The notes under the pieces were generated by a model. The model did not search any database and was not told the origin of the DNA. It was given only the letters and a program-made list of their open reading frames with translations. A stretch of DNA of 56,221 bases from Bryobacterales bacterium (lineage in GTDB: Bacteria > Acidobacteriota > Terriglobia > Bryobacterales > UBA6623), in NCBI GenBank assembly GCA_028819235.1, contig JAPPMC010000069.1, positions 1 through 56,221 of the forward strand, in the 5' to 3' direction. Every line of letters begins with the position of its first letter. Within the stretch, counting starts at the first letter, position 1. Position numbers and translations under genes: made by a program. Below are positions 43,818 through 53,796 of the stretch, in pieces.

Positions 43818-46247
43818 TCAACCCTGGCGGAAGAGCTCGCTGGTAACGATGATGGCACAAAGGTCGCTCAATCGGTATCCGGCCCGCTCAAAGCGCCCTG
43901 TCATTTCGTCTATGGCCGGACTGTCGGGAGGCTGGATGTCTCGCCCCAGGGCATACGAGAGCATTCGCGAGACCAGCGCCCTTGCAAAGCGCCTTCGCTG
44001 CTCCGTGGCCAGATAGGCGGAGAGTTCGTTGATTCCGTCGACTTCCACGCCTCCCGGCAGCGTCGTCTTGGCATCCACCGGGTGGGTCTCGACGCGGTTC
44101 CCGGAACGGCGTGTAACGGCCTCCCGGCGCAAGCCCACCGCGTCGAAACCCTCTAGCGGGATGCCCCACGGATCGATGTCCTTGTGGCAGTGGGCGCATG
44201 CGGGACTGTCCCGATGCATCTCCAGCTGCTCCTGGACGGGAAGCAGCTCGCTGTCCGCTCCGCCCTGCGCAAGGTTCGGGACTGCGGGTGGAGGAGGCGG
44301 CGGCGGGTCGCCCAACAGCGCAGTACGTACCCAGACGCCCCTCTCGACAGGGTGCGAGTCCTCTCCTGTGGAGTTGGACAGCAGAACGCTGCCATGACCC
44401 AGCAGTCCCCCTACACGCCCGCTTCCCGACAGCTCTACCCGCTTGAATGCGCCGCCTCTCGGCCCCTCCACGCCGTAGTGGCGGGCCAGCCGTTGGTTCA
44501 GCATCGTGAAGTCGGACTTCAGGAAGTTCAAGGCACTTAGACGGTCCCTCAGCACGGCCTTGACGAAGTGCCGCGTTTCTTCAACCATGTCGGCCTTAAG
44601 GGTGGGGTCGAAGTCCGGATAGTAGTTCGGATTGATCGCTACCCTGTGCACGCCCTGCAAGTCGAGCCACTGGTCTGTGAATTGCGCGACAAACTGCTGC
44701 GAGCGGGGAGAGTCCAGCATCCGGCTCACCTCCCCGCGCAGCACAGCCGCGCGCCCTAGCGCACCTCGGTCTGCAAGGCGCAGCAGCCGGTCGTCGGGCA
44801 TCGTGCTCCACAGGAAGTACGAGAGACGAGAGGCGATCTGGTGATCCGTCAGCCGTTGGCCCTGCCTCGACGACTCGACGCGGTACAGGAAGCTGGGTGA
44901 GACGAGAGCAACGGCAAGGGCTTCCCGAGCGGCTTCGGCGAAATCGGCGACTGCCGGACGGACAGCGTCGAAGTGGCTCATTACCGGCGCCAGGTCTCTC
45001 TGGCCAACCGGTCGGCGGTAGGCGCGGCGCATGAAGTGGCGAGCGGCCTGCTTAAGGCAGTCGCGCTCGTCGGACGGGGTTCCCGGCTTGCAAGGGAGGA
45101 TGCTCAAGTGGTGGGCTGGAGGCCAAGACTCGAACACGGGCGCCTTGAAGGAGACCTCTTCTATGACGATTGACGGGAAGTCCTGGTCGACTGGCCAAAC
45201 CCAATGGTCCCTCCCTGCGCCGTTCGCACTCACCCTCGTTCCAGCAGGGGCGGCCTTCCCGTCGCTGTAGAAGTTCGAGATCCAAATCAGCAGCCCGGGG
45301 TACTTGCTCTGAGTGCGGCTTTGCAGCGGGTACTCCTCAATCCGTCCGCGAAACTCGAAGTGCTGCACGCCGGTGTCCGTCACGTCAACTTCGGCCACTG
45401 TCCGGGACGGGGTTTGGGTATCCGCTCGGTAGCCCATCACAACCCGCATCCGCGGGTAGGGATCTCCCTCGGGCATGGTCGCCCGTGCGCGGATCCGGAT
45501 GACAAACTCCCCTTCGTCGGGAAACTCCGGAACACGCGCCACGAAGGTCCCTGTTCGTCCGAGCCGGCTGGACCAATGCATGTTCTTGAGCTTGTCCACA
45601 ACAGTCTCTGAGGCTGTGTGCTCGTGGACCGGTGGCGGCGGACCTGTCACGATCGCCCTTCGCAAGCCATCGCGGGCAGCGCGAAGGTAGTGCTCCAAGT
45701 GCTGTGCCGACACCCTCAGGGCGGCGCCGTTGTTGCGGAATCCGGCCCGGCTGGCCTGGTCTGGCGGCAGGTGCCGGACATAGTCGATGTCTAGGCCAAG
45801 CAGGTCGCGCATGGTGTTCTGGTACTCGGCCCGGTTGAGCCGGCGCATTACCACCACGGGCCGTGCGTCGGTCCGGGCTGCGACGCGGCCTTCCGCGAGC
45901 AGCGACCGCACTGAAGTCAGGAGAGCATCCAAGTCCACCGCCTCAAGCGGCGGCGCACCCTCAGGCGGCATCTCGCCTCGGCCCACGACGTTTAAGACGT
46001 CCTGCCAGATTTCGGCCGCACGCCGGTCCCCGCCGAATTGGGCTGGGAGGCTGTCAAGGCGCAGATCCGCGTTCTGAACAGCGGGGCCGTGGCAGGCCAC
46101 ACAGTGTCTTTCCAGAATCCCAGAAAGGCGCTCTTCGTCGACCGCTGCCGCTGGCAACGCGGCAAAGCAGACCATAGCAGCCGCCTTCCACTCCCGGGCT
46201 ACCGGCCACGGGCCCCGAGCGAGGGCCCTTCTCCATCGGGACGCCAT
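43818..46247 (-). CDS. Exported cytochrome / DUF1587-DUF1592-DUF1588-DUF1585 protein
   Basis: About 809 residues from the ATG at 46247 (start uncertain; a signal-like segment AAAMVCFAALPAAAV follows). Domains: PSCyt1 with CVACH, DUF1587 (RLNRAEYQNTMRDLLGLD), an insert with a carbohydrate-binding-like beta region (about 220-400), DUF1595/DUF1592 (LSYFLWSTMPDDRLL to FTDQWLDLQG), DUF1588 (VGGLLGHGSVLLSNS to CAHCHKDIDP) and DUF1585 (LVSRMLSYALGRD). A proline run, PPPPPPP, sits inside DUF1588. Two CxxCH motifs indicate haem binding. Co-transcribed with the DUF1552 gene. Confidence 0.9.
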   Translation of the reverse strand: MASRWRRALARGPWPVAREWKAAAMVCFAALPAAAVDEERLSGILERHCVACHGPAVQNADLRLDSLPAQFGGDRRAAEIWQDVLNVVGRGEMPPEGAPPLEAVDLDALLTSVRSLLAEGRVAARTDARPVVVMRRLNRAEYQNTMRDLLGLDIDYVRHLPPDQASRAGFRNNGAALRVSAQHLEHYLRAARDGLRRAIVTGPPPPVHEHTASETVVDKLKNMHWSSRLGRTGTFVARVPEFPDEGEFVIRIRARATMPEGDPYPRMRVVMGYRADTQTPSRTVAEVDVTDTGVQHFEFRGRIEEYPLQSRTQSKYPGLLIWISNFYSDGKAAPAGTRVSANGAGRDHWVWPVDQDFPSIVIEEVSFKAPVFESWPPAHHLSILPCKPGTPSDERDCLKQAARHFMRRAYRRPVGQRDLAPVMSHFDAVRPAVADFAEAAREALAVALVSPSFLYRVESSRQGQRLTDHQIASRLSYFLWSTMPDDRLLRLADRGALGRAAVLRGEVSRMLDSPRSQQFVAQFTDQWLDLQGVHRVAINPNYYPDFDPTLKADMVEETRHFVKAVLRDRLSALNFLKSDFTMLNQRLARHYGVEGPRGGAFKRVELSGSGRVGGLLGHGSVLLSNSTGEDSHPVERGVWVRTALLGDPPPPPPPAVPNLAQGGADSELLPVQEQLEMHRDSPACAHCHKDIDPWGIPLEGFDAVGLRREAVTRRSGNRVETHPVDAKTTLPGGVEVDGINELSAYLATEQRRRFARALVSRMLSYALGRDIQPPDSPAIDEMTGRFERAGYRLSDLCAIIVTSELFRQG

Positions 46248-47884
46248 TCCGTAGAATCCAATTCTAGCGACGGCGGTCAAGCGCTGGGGGATGGTGCAGG
46301 GCTATTCCAGAGTCACCTCTTCCAGAGCGCGATTGCCCCTGCGATCGGACGATCCGCCACCAACGGCCAGATCCGGTCGTTGGTGATCCCAGTCCGCGTT
46401 GGATGCCGCGCTGGGCCATGCTCTCGGTAATGTCGAGTAGGAGCCGCGACTGTCGGCCGACCGGCAGCCGTCCCGAAGAGAACGGGCATCCTGCACGGCG
46501 TCTCCCAGACGGGGCGCTACACCGTGCAGGATGCGGACGCTGCTGTTCCCGGCACGTTCGGTTGCCGACTGTCTGCTCCACACTGGCCGCACTGGCCTCC
46601 AAGCGCCGAGTGGCAGGGGACGTTGCAGTGCTCATCTCTCCGCAGAACGTGGCGGCACGTGCGACCTGGGATTCGCACCCCGACGTCCTGCCGCTTCGGA
46701 ACTGCAGCAGTGGTTGCACTCAGCACTGGAGACGGTCGGATGAGAGATCACAAGCTCTCCAACCACTTGAGGGTGTCCGCACAACAACAAGGATGGGCAG
46801 CAACGATCCCAGGGCATTTTCGCGAGCGAGACCTGGCGAGACAGGGCCCGGTGCAGGCCGGGCAAGTTCCAAGGCAGGCCTGACGTAGCGTCGGGAAGAT
46901 CCGTACCGGCGATTGCCGGCGGAAGCAAAGAGGAGTGGTCGCACTAAACCTGCTTTGGCGGACTCACATGAATGGGCGGGCTGGGCCTCTTCGAGGTAGG
47001 AACGCCGGTTGCCCGAGGTCCCCGAAAAACCCAGCGTGCGCAATTGATGCACTTGGCCGTTCGCAGGGCAGATTCACGCTTCTCGCTCCGGACGGCCATT
47101 GTTGGCGGTTCCGCTGACGGCTTGCCGGGGCCCTACTTGTTCCCCTGCCGTTTCCTCTCGAACGTCCTGCTCTTGCGCCGCGCCCCTTGCCTCGGACCGG
47201 CCCCAGCGGCCCCCGCCTGTGGTCCCCAGTACGTTGGAGGCGCCATGACTCCCTGCGCTGCAGAGTCGAGGACGGGTGCCCTCGCCGTAACGTGAGAGAG
47301 TAGAAGCTCGCTGACATCTGTGGTGTGCGTTAACTGCGACTGGTCAGTGCCTCCGTCTCTCGCATTGCCACGTTTCCTCTCCCGGCCCGTCGAACCGAAC
47401 ATGCGAATCTCCACGCACCCGACTCTCATCTGAGATCATTCCTCTCGCCCACGCTTCGGTATCCTGTCGTCCGTCCGAGCCGTTGGCGCTCCCTGACGGG
47501 AGCCGATGAAAGCAGCGCATCACGTGGGACCGCTCGTGTGTGGGCCCGCACGAGTCCCGAGACGACACGAAGGGCCACGGAGCTCTGTGCGTCACCGGCC
47601 CGAATGAACCCTTCCCATCGCACGAGCCGAGCGTTCCCAGCTGGAGCACCGAATGGGCTCAGCGCCAAGAGGCCTTGTCAGGTAGGAAAGCCGACTAGGA
47701 TCGCTCGATGAGCCCAAGGACGGGTACTGACGGACGCCTCGGCCAAACTAACTGGCTCCAGCATCCCCGCTGGCTTGCCGCTACCCTACGACTTAACTGC
47801 TTAACTGCCAGTACACTCTAGCCGGCCCCTCGTGCCGGCGATGGCGAACTCATGCCACTCAAACACACGGCTCGCAGCCGACAC
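46248..47884. other. 1.6-kb stretch without a recognisable gene
   Basis: Several open frames of 60-160 codons exist on both strands, but all are arginine/proline/serine-rich and lack motifs. The most gene-like is 47133-47429 (-), whose last residues are strongly basic (RRKSRTFERKRQGNK), but its start and family are unsupported. No repeat, tRNA or strong hairpin was found. Confidence 0.4.
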
Positions 47885-48442
47885 ATGCAATCGATTGAGG
47901 TGTCGGCGGGGATTCGGCTGACCCCCCTCGATGTGGCCGACGCTGACGCGCTGTTCGACCTGACCGACGCTAACCGCAGGCACCTGCGAATTTGGCTGCC
48001 GTGGGTCGATGCCGCCCGCTGCGCCGAGGACACCCGCGCGTGGATCCGGACCAGCAAGATGCAGGCGTCGCGGAACGAGGGTGTGCAGTTCGCCGTCCGG
48101 GTCGACAGCGCCATCGCCGGCGTTATCGGTCACCACCGGATCGACTGGCCCAACCGCTGCGCGTCGCTCGGCTACTGGCTCGGCGAGGCGTACCAAGGGC
48201 GCGGCCTAGCCACCGCAGCCTGCCGATCGCTCGTCGCGCACGCGTTCGATGTCCTGCAACTCAACAGGGTGGAGATCCGGTGTGCGGTCGGGAACCGGCG
48301 CAGTTGCGCCATCCCGCGGCGGCTAGATTTTCGCGAGGAGGGAGTGCTGCGCGAGGCCCAGTGGCTCTACGATCATTTCGTCGATCATGTTGTCTATGGG
48401 ATGCTCGCCAGCGACTGGCGGCGTGCCAATTTGGGAGTCTAG
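47885..48442 (+). CDS. GNAT acetyltransferase, RimL-like
   Basis: 185 residues from the ATG at 47885 (an ATG at 47852 is also in frame). The GNAT fold is seen in RLTPLDVADADALFDLTDANR, RIWLPWVD, GVIGHHRIDWPNRCASLGYWL, then the acetyl-CoA loop YQGRGLATAACRSLVAHAF and NRVEIRCAVGNRRS, ending with the FREEGVLREAQWLYDHFVDHVVYGML block typical of RimJ/RimL enzymes. It would acetylate an N-terminal serine of a ribosomal protein or a small substrate. Isolated gene. Confidence 0.92.
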   Translation: MQSIEVSAGIRLTPLDVADADALFDLTDANRRHLRIWLPWVDAARCAEDTRAWIRTSKMQASRNEGVQFAVRVDSAIAGVIGHHRIDWPNRCASLGYWLGEAYQGRGLATAACRSLVAHAFDVLQLNRVEIRCAVGNRRSCAIPRRLDFREEGVLREAQWLYDHFVDHVVYGMLASDWRRANLGV

Positions 48443-49106
48443 CGGGAGCGCAGGTCCTGTGGCTCGCGACGGGTGGGACCCCTCATGGGTGAGGCGTTGA
48501 AGCACTGCGACGCCTCCGACCGGCGGATCGAAGAGCTTGAGGAGCGCTTGGAGGCCGCCCTGGCAGACCACCGGTGGCAGTTGAACCTGCTGGAGACGAC
48601 CACCCATCAGCCGCACCAGCGCCCACGCGATTCTGGCGGAGTACCAGTACTAGCTGGCAGCCCGCGCTGCGGTCTCCGGTACGGGGGCGGCACGACCGTC
48701 ACCAAGCACTTTGTCGAGCACGGGAATCTTCCGTTCCTGTGGGAGTCAGCCGCAATTCTTCGTTCGGGCGCGCCCGGACCGTGCTCACCCTTCGGCTACT
48801 GACTAGCGGTCTACCCGGCGCAGTGAGCCGGCCGTTCCGACGAATGGTTCGGATTGCACGGCAGGGCGAGCAGCGTCTCGGAATGGGTCTGGTGCCGACG
48901 GCAGGTAACTGCAACGCAGCGCCAAGTGACCGGTGGGCCCGTACCAAGGAGCCTCAACGAATCTTGTGCTGTCGGCTAGGACGAAGACGGGCCGGAAAGG
49001 TTGCGCAAGTCCGGAGGAGACAGCCCCTTGGTGTCGCCAGCGGTGACCAACAACTCCCGACACGACGCGAGTTGAAAGGCATTCCGACTCAACCGAGAGA
49101 ACGTTT
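48443..49106. other. Non-coding stretch with a short coiled-coil-like frame
   Basis: A frame from 48485 (+) begins with a heptad-like segment (RRIEELEERLEAALADH), but the rest to 48802 looks non-coding. No other features. Confidence 0.3.
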
Positions 49107-49835
49107 CTAGAAACGGTATCCGATCCCCACTTCGAGGCACCGGGAGGCGGCAGTATCGAAGTAGCCCAGAACGTGCGAGTAACCCCCTCGCAGTACAACA
49201 CGGGGAGCGAGGCTCACCAAAACGCCGGCGCGAAGGATAAAGGGCGTTACCGATACCGTATCCTTGGACTCGACAAACTCTTCGGAGCGAACAAGCACGC
49301 TGCTTCCATCAGGGTTCTCATGCGGAAGAGCGGGTTGGTACCGGATGAACTGGCTCTGCCGCTCCAACCCGAGACCGCCACCAGCATAGAAAGAGAATCG
49401 ATCCATCCTCCACAGCCTGACGACAGACGGAAGGATCGCAATCAGCCTTTGCGTCGTAAGGTCGTTGTTCTGAACCCCGGGATTCTCTCTGTAGAACTCA
49501 GAGAACGAATGGTCGTCATATGGGCCGTGTGGCCCCTCATTGACCTCCAAGTGACTGGTTACTCCGTCGATCATCGCTGCCCACCGCGACCCGAAAGGAA
49601 CCAAGATACCCCCGGCGAACTGCGGATTCCATTCCCCACCCTTCAACACGTTTGACTTGTTTCCGAAGTAGTACCCTCCGGTCAGCCCGTAGATCTCCAC
49701 TGCGGGATCGCGCTGCTGTGCGCAGAGCGGCCCCGAAACGAAGACTTGGGCAATTGTCCCAACGATGATTGCGTACGAACGGGCAGAACGCCACTTCTCC
49801 CCTTTCGGATTGATTGATGCGCGCAATTTACGCAA
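49107..49835 (-). CDS. Outer-membrane beta-barrel protein
   Basis: 242 residues. The signal peptide (YAIIVGTIAQVFVSGPLCAQ) is followed by alternating amphipathic strands (FYAGGGLGLERQSQF, FILRAGVLVSLAPRVVLRGGYSH) and a final strand ending in phenylalanine (CLEVGIGYRF), the BAM recognition signal. It resembles small OmpW/OmpA-like barrels of about eight strands, without a peptidoglycan-binding domain. It indicates a diderm host. Function unknown. Confidence 0.75.
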   Translation of the reverse strand: MRKLRASINPKGEKWRSARSYAIIVGTIAQVFVSGPLCAQQRDPAVEIYGLTGGYYFGNKSNVLKGGEWNPQFAGGILVPFGSRWAAMIDGVTSHLEVNEGPHGPYDDHSFSEFYRENPGVQNNDLTTQRLIAILPSVVRLWRMDRFSFYAGGGLGLERQSQFIRYQPALPHENPDGSSVLVRSEEFVESKDTVSVTPFILRAGVLVSLAPRVVLRGGYSHVLGYFDTAASRCLEVGIGYRF

Positions 49836-50687
49836 GCCCCCTTGGTTTCATGACTCGATGCGGCAATGTGGTAGCATCCGCATCAATTCGAAGGGGACAC
49901 CAGTGGACACGCCATTAGTCAATCTGCTTGCTTGGAATCGCGACCGCGTTCTGTCGACGGCGGTGAAGCTGCTCAGGCTCCTGCGGCCAGTGTACCAGAA
50001 GTTTGTTGACCGCTCCCGCTGCTGACTCTGACAGCCCGAATGAGCGAGAAAATCTCCCGCTGCGAGCACTAGCAGTCTTGGTGCACCCTCAGCACTTCTG
50101 CAATCGAATGCAAAGCGACCCTCGCGTTGCCCATTACGAACTTCTTTCCAAGCAAGGAGTTCGCTCCTCTAGCTTCCGGTCGGGACGATCCAGACCCTCT
50201 TCTACGGGAAAGGGACGGTGGTCAGAATCGCCCTCCGCAATTAGCACGAAACGTGCTACGTCGGCATCGACGCCTTCCTCGCGGATAGATTGCCACATCT
50301 TCCGGTTGTTGTGCGTCACGACCTAGCTGCAAGGGCACGAGACCCGCGCCACCTATTTGCGACCGGCCAAGCCCTGGTGCAGTGCGACCAGCGCCCATGC
50401 GCAGTGTCGCACTTGGCGGCGTTCGCCAGCGATAGCCGCACGGAACTCTTCGTACCGTTCCGTGGGTTGCACGCGGGCCAGCTGAGAGTGTGGCCGGTGC
50501 CTGCACGTCTTGCTTCCGTGCGTGCCGGTTGCCACACCGAGCCAAACCAAGCCAAACCAAGTCGACTCACCCCGCCCTAGGACATGCGGCCCAATCCGGC
50601 CGCGGGCCCCACAGCCAGAGGTGCGTGAATTGGAGCCCTGGTCCGAGAGGCCGCACCAACAATCCCCGTGCGCGACACTGATTGCTG
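49836..50687. other. Non-coding stretch upstream of the alcohol dehydrogenase
   Basis: 850 bases. A short plus frame around 49904-50025 (VDTPLVNLLAWNRDRVLSTA) and minus frames at 50134-50560 (NRKMWQSIREEGVDADVAR; YEEFRAAIAGERRQVRHCAW) look like possible gene debris, but none is attributable to a family. Confidence 0.35.
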
Positions 50688-51722
50688 ATGAAGGCTCTCG
50701 TACTCAACGAATACAAGCGTCTGGACCTTCAGGACATGCCGCGGCCCGCCATCGGACCTGATGACGTGCTTGTCCGCGTCCGTTCCTGCGGCATCTGTGG
50801 CAGCGACGTGCACGGCTTCGACGGAAGCTCCGGACGCCGGATCCCGCCGCTGATCATGGGCCACGAGGCAGCGGGCGAGGTGGCGGAGACGGGCACCGCA
50901 GTGGACGGATTCCGCGAGGGCGACCGCGTTACATTCGACTCCATGATCAGCTGCCGGAACTGTATCTTCTGCCGAAGAGGCCGCCCAAACCTGTGTGACA
51001 ACCGACGGGTGCTGGGGGTCTCGTGCGGGAACTACCGACGCCATGGAGCCTTCGCCGAATTCGTCGCAGTTCCGCAGCACATCGTCTTCCACGTCCCAGA
51101 CGGCGTAGCGTTTGACCATGCGGCAATGGTCGAACCCGTATCGGTAGCGGTCCACGCGGTCAACCGCACCTCGCCGCGCCTTGGCGACACGGCGGTTGTG
51201 ATCGGTACGGGAATGATAGGGCTGTTGACCATCCAAGCCCTAAGAGCAGCCGGCTGCGGCCGCATCATCGCAGCGGACCTCGCGGAGGACAGGCTCCTGC
51301 TGGCGCGGGCACTCGGGGCAGACGAGACCATCAAGTCCGGCCCCGGCACGGACGTTCCCAGCCTGGTCAGACAGGCCACCGGAGAGCTCGGGGCCGACGT
51401 GGCGATGGAGGCCGTCGGTGCCGACGCGACAGTGGCAATGTGCATCTCAAGCGTGAGAAAGGGCGGGCGGGTCACCCTTATCGGCAATGTTACGCCAACC
51501 GTCTCGCTGGCCCTACAAGAAGTCGTGACGCGGGAGATCGACGTGCTGGGGACGTGCGCTTCGTCGAACGACTACCCTGCCTGCCTAGAACTGATGCGAC
51601 GCGGCGCGATGCGGGTCGGCCCGATCCTGAGCGCGTCCGTGCCGCTGCAGCGCGGACCGGAAATGTTCGATCGGCTCTACAACCGGGAGCCGGGCCTGAC
51701 AAAGGTTGTCCTGAGACCTTGA
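50688..51722 (+). CDS. Zinc-dependent medium-chain alcohol dehydrogenase
   Basis: 344 residues from the ATG at 50688. Catalytic zinc: CGICGSD with GHE (MGHEAAGEV); structural zinc: four cysteines in CRNCIFCRRGRPNLC; Rossmann motif VIGTGMIGLL. Overall it is most like sorbitol/threonine dehydrogenase-type MDR enzymes. The stop codon overlaps the TTG start of AguB (TTGA), so it is translationally coupled to putrescine synthesis genes; whether it acts on a polyamine-related alcohol or aldehyde is speculative. Confidence 0.92.
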   Translation: MKALVLNEYKRLDLQDMPRPAIGPDDVLVRVRSCGICGSDVHGFDGSSGRRIPPLIMGHEAAGEVAETGTAVDGFREGDRVTFDSMISCRNCIFCRRGRPNLCDNRRVLGVSCGNYRRHGAFAEFVAVPQHIVFHVPDGVAFDHAAMVEPVSVAVHAVNRTSPRLGDTAVVIGTGMIGLLTIQALRAAGCGRIIAADLAEDRLLLARALGADETIKSGPGTDVPSLVRQATGELGADVAMEAVGADATVAMCISSVRKGGRVTLIGNVTPTVSLALQEVVTREIDVLGTCASSNDYPACLELMRRGAMRVGPILSASVPLQRGPEMFDRLYNREPGLTKVVLRP

Positions 51723-52639
51723 CCCGCAAGTCCGAGAAACCAAGCCGCACGGTCCTGGCGCTTGTGCAGATGGCCTGCGGGCCTGATCCGGACCGCAATC
51801 TGCAATCGGCCCTGGCGGGGGTCGGCCGCGCGGCGGCGCGGGGGGCCCAAGTGATCTGCCTGCCTGAGCTGTTCCGCACGCAATACTTCTGCCAAGAAGC
51901 GGACGCGGACAACTTTGACTTGGCAGAGACCATCCCCGGCCCGACCACGTCGGCCCTGTCGGCAGCGGCTCGCGAACACGGCGCGGTGATCGTCGCAGGA
52001 ATCTTTGAGCGCCGCGCCTCCGGGGTCTTCCACAACACTGCCGTTGTTCTTGACGCGGACGGGAGCCTTATCGGGACCTACCGCAAGATGCACATCCCGG
52101 ACGATCCCCTCTACTGCGAGAAGTTCTACTTCACGCCGGGCGACTTGGGTTTCCGGGTATTCCGCACCCGTTTCGGCAGGATCGCCCCCCTGATCTGCTG
52201 GGACCAGTGGTTCCCCGAGGCGGCCCGCCTAGCCACGCTCGCGGGGGCCGAATTCCTGATCTATCCGACCACCATCGGATGGCATCCGAGCGAGGTGGAG
52301 AGCCAAGGGGCCGTTCAGCGCGAAGCTTGGTCGGTCGTGCAGCGAGCCCACGCGATCGCTAACGGCGTCTTTGTCGCTGCCATCAACAGAGTGGGAGCCG
52401 AGCGGACCCTAGACGCGTCCGAGAGCCGCCCGGCCAACTATCAGGGCCTGCGATTCTGGGGCCACTCTTTCGTGTGCGATCCGCTTGGGGCCGTAATCGG
52501 GACAGCAGGTGAACGGGAGGAACTGGTCGTGGCGGTGTGCGACAGGGCTGAGATCGAGCGCACGAGGCGGGACTGGCCATTCCTCAGGGACCGACGAATC
52601 GATTCCTACAACCAGATGACAGAACGGTCCCTCGAGTGA
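51719..52639 (+). CDS. aguB: N-carbamoylputrescine amidohydrolase
   Basis: 306 residues, nitrilase superfamily. The catalytic triad is visible as Glu50 (PELFRTQ), Lys123 (YRKMHIP) and Cys160 (LICWDQWFPEAARL). The DDPLYCEKFYFTPGDLGF and YPTTIGWHP stretches are specific for AguB-type enzymes, which convert N-carbamoylputrescine to putrescine, CO2 and ammonia. TTG is taken as start because it overlaps the dehydrogenase stop. The stop overlaps the GTG start of AguA. Confidence 0.92.
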   Translation: MTRKSEKPSRTVLALVQMACGPDPDRNLQSALAGVGRAAARGAQVICLPELFRTQYFCQEADADNFDLAETIPGPTTSALSAAAREHGAVIVAGIFERRASGVFHNTAVVLDADGSLIGTYRKMHIPDDPLYCEKFYFTPGDLGFRVFRTRFGRIAPLICWDQWFPEAARLATLAGAEFLIYPTTIGWHPSEVESQGAVQREAWSVVQRAHAIANGVFVAAINRVGAERTLDASESRPANYQGLRFWGHSFVCDPLGAVIGTAGEREELVVAVCDRAEIERTRRDWPFLRDRRIDSYNQMTERSLE

Positions 52640-53790
52640 TCCCGAACACAGAGGCCGGCTTGCGGATGCCGGCCGAATGGGAGCCGCACGACTGCACATG
52701 GCTGGCCTATCCGCGGCTTGCAAGCGACTGGCCGGGCAAGCTCTGGCCGGTCCGTTGGGCGCTGGTCGAATTCGCGCGGAAGCTTGCCGGCAGTGAACGC
52801 GTCGAGCTGATCGTCCAAGACCCTCGGGAGCGCCGCCTCGCAATGGGCGCGCTGCGGCGGGCCGGTGCGGACACCACGCGGGTCCGATGCCACCAGTTGC
52901 CCACCGACCGCTCTTGGCTGAGAGACTCTGGCCCGACCTTCGTGCTGCAGGGACAGCGCCTGCGGGCCGTCTGCTGGGGATTCAACGCGTGGGGGCGATA
53001 CGCGAATTGGCAGGCGGACAGGCAGGTCGCGCCGTTCATCGCACAGCACGCCGAGGCCCGCCCGATCGAGCCCCGCGCGCTCGGGCGACGGGTGATCATG
53101 GAGGGCGGGGCAATCGACTCGAACGGGGGCGGATCGATCCTCTCCACCGAGCAGTGCCTGCTGGCGACGGGCCGGCATGCCCGCAATCCGGGGCTGACGA
53201 GGGACGAGATTGAGGCTGTCCTGGCCCAAGCGGTGGGCGCAACCAATGTTCTGTGGCTGACCGGCGGAATCGCAGGCGACGACACGGGAGGCCACGTGGA
53301 CACCGTGGCTCGATTCGCAGGTCCGAGTCTGGTCGTGGCCGCCGTCGAGACCGACCGCCGCGACCCAAACCACCGGCCGCTTGCCGAGAACCTCAAGCGG
53401 CTGCGGTCGATGCGAGACGAGCGCGGCCGACAGATGGACATCGCGGAGCTTCCAATGCCCGAGCGGCTCGAATTCGACGGCTGGCGGCTTCCCGCCAGCT
53501 ACGCGAACTTCTACATCGCCAACGGAGCGGTCCTCGTGCCCACTTTCAACGACCCGAACGACCGCGTCGCTCTGCGTGTCCTAGAGGAGTGCTTCCCGGG
53601 GCGCGAGGTGTGCGGTATCCACTGCGTGGACCTCGTGCTCGGCCAAGGGACGCTCCACTGCCTAGCCCAGCAGCAGCCAGCCAGTCGTCTCGCTCTGAAG
53701 GATCCGGCGACCAAGCCAACCCATGACCCTGCCGATGGCCATAATGTTGGGGTGGGCAGTGTCAACGTTTTGCCAGATTGCCCCGTCTAA
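52636..53790 (+). CDS. aguA: Agmatine deiminase
   Basis: 384 residues from a GTG overlapping the AguB stop (GTGA). Peptidyl-arginine-deiminase fold with MPAEWEPHDCTWLAYP, RDSGPTFV, EGGAIDSNGGG, GHVDTVARF, and the catalytic Cys342 in GTLHCLAQQ. It hydrolyses agmatine to N-carbamoylputrescine, the substrate of AguB next door. The C-terminal ~40 residues after the active-site Cys are longer than usual and look unstructured. Confidence 0.95.
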   Translation: MIPNTEAGLRMPAEWEPHDCTWLAYPRLASDWPGKLWPVRWALVEFARKLAGSERVELIVQDPRERRLAMGALRRAGADTTRVRCHQLPTDRSWLRDSGPTFVLQGQRLRAVCWGFNAWGRYANWQADRQVAPFIAQHAEARPIEPRALGRRVIMEGGAIDSNGGGSILSTEQCLLATGRHARNPGLTRDEIEAVLAQAVGATNVLWLTGGIAGDDTGGHVDTVARFAGPSLVVAAVETDRRDPNHRPLAENLKRLRSMRDERGRQMDIAELPMPERLEFDGWRLPASYANFYIANGAVLVPTFNDPNDRVALRVLEECFPGREVCGIHCVDLVLGQGTLHCLAQQQPASRLALKDPATKPTHDPADGHNVGVGSVNVLPDCPV

Positions 53791-53796
53791 TCGAGT

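Noticed and set aside
48485..48802. Coiled-coil small protein
   Set aside because: Only the first ~40 codons look protein-like; the remainder has no coding character.
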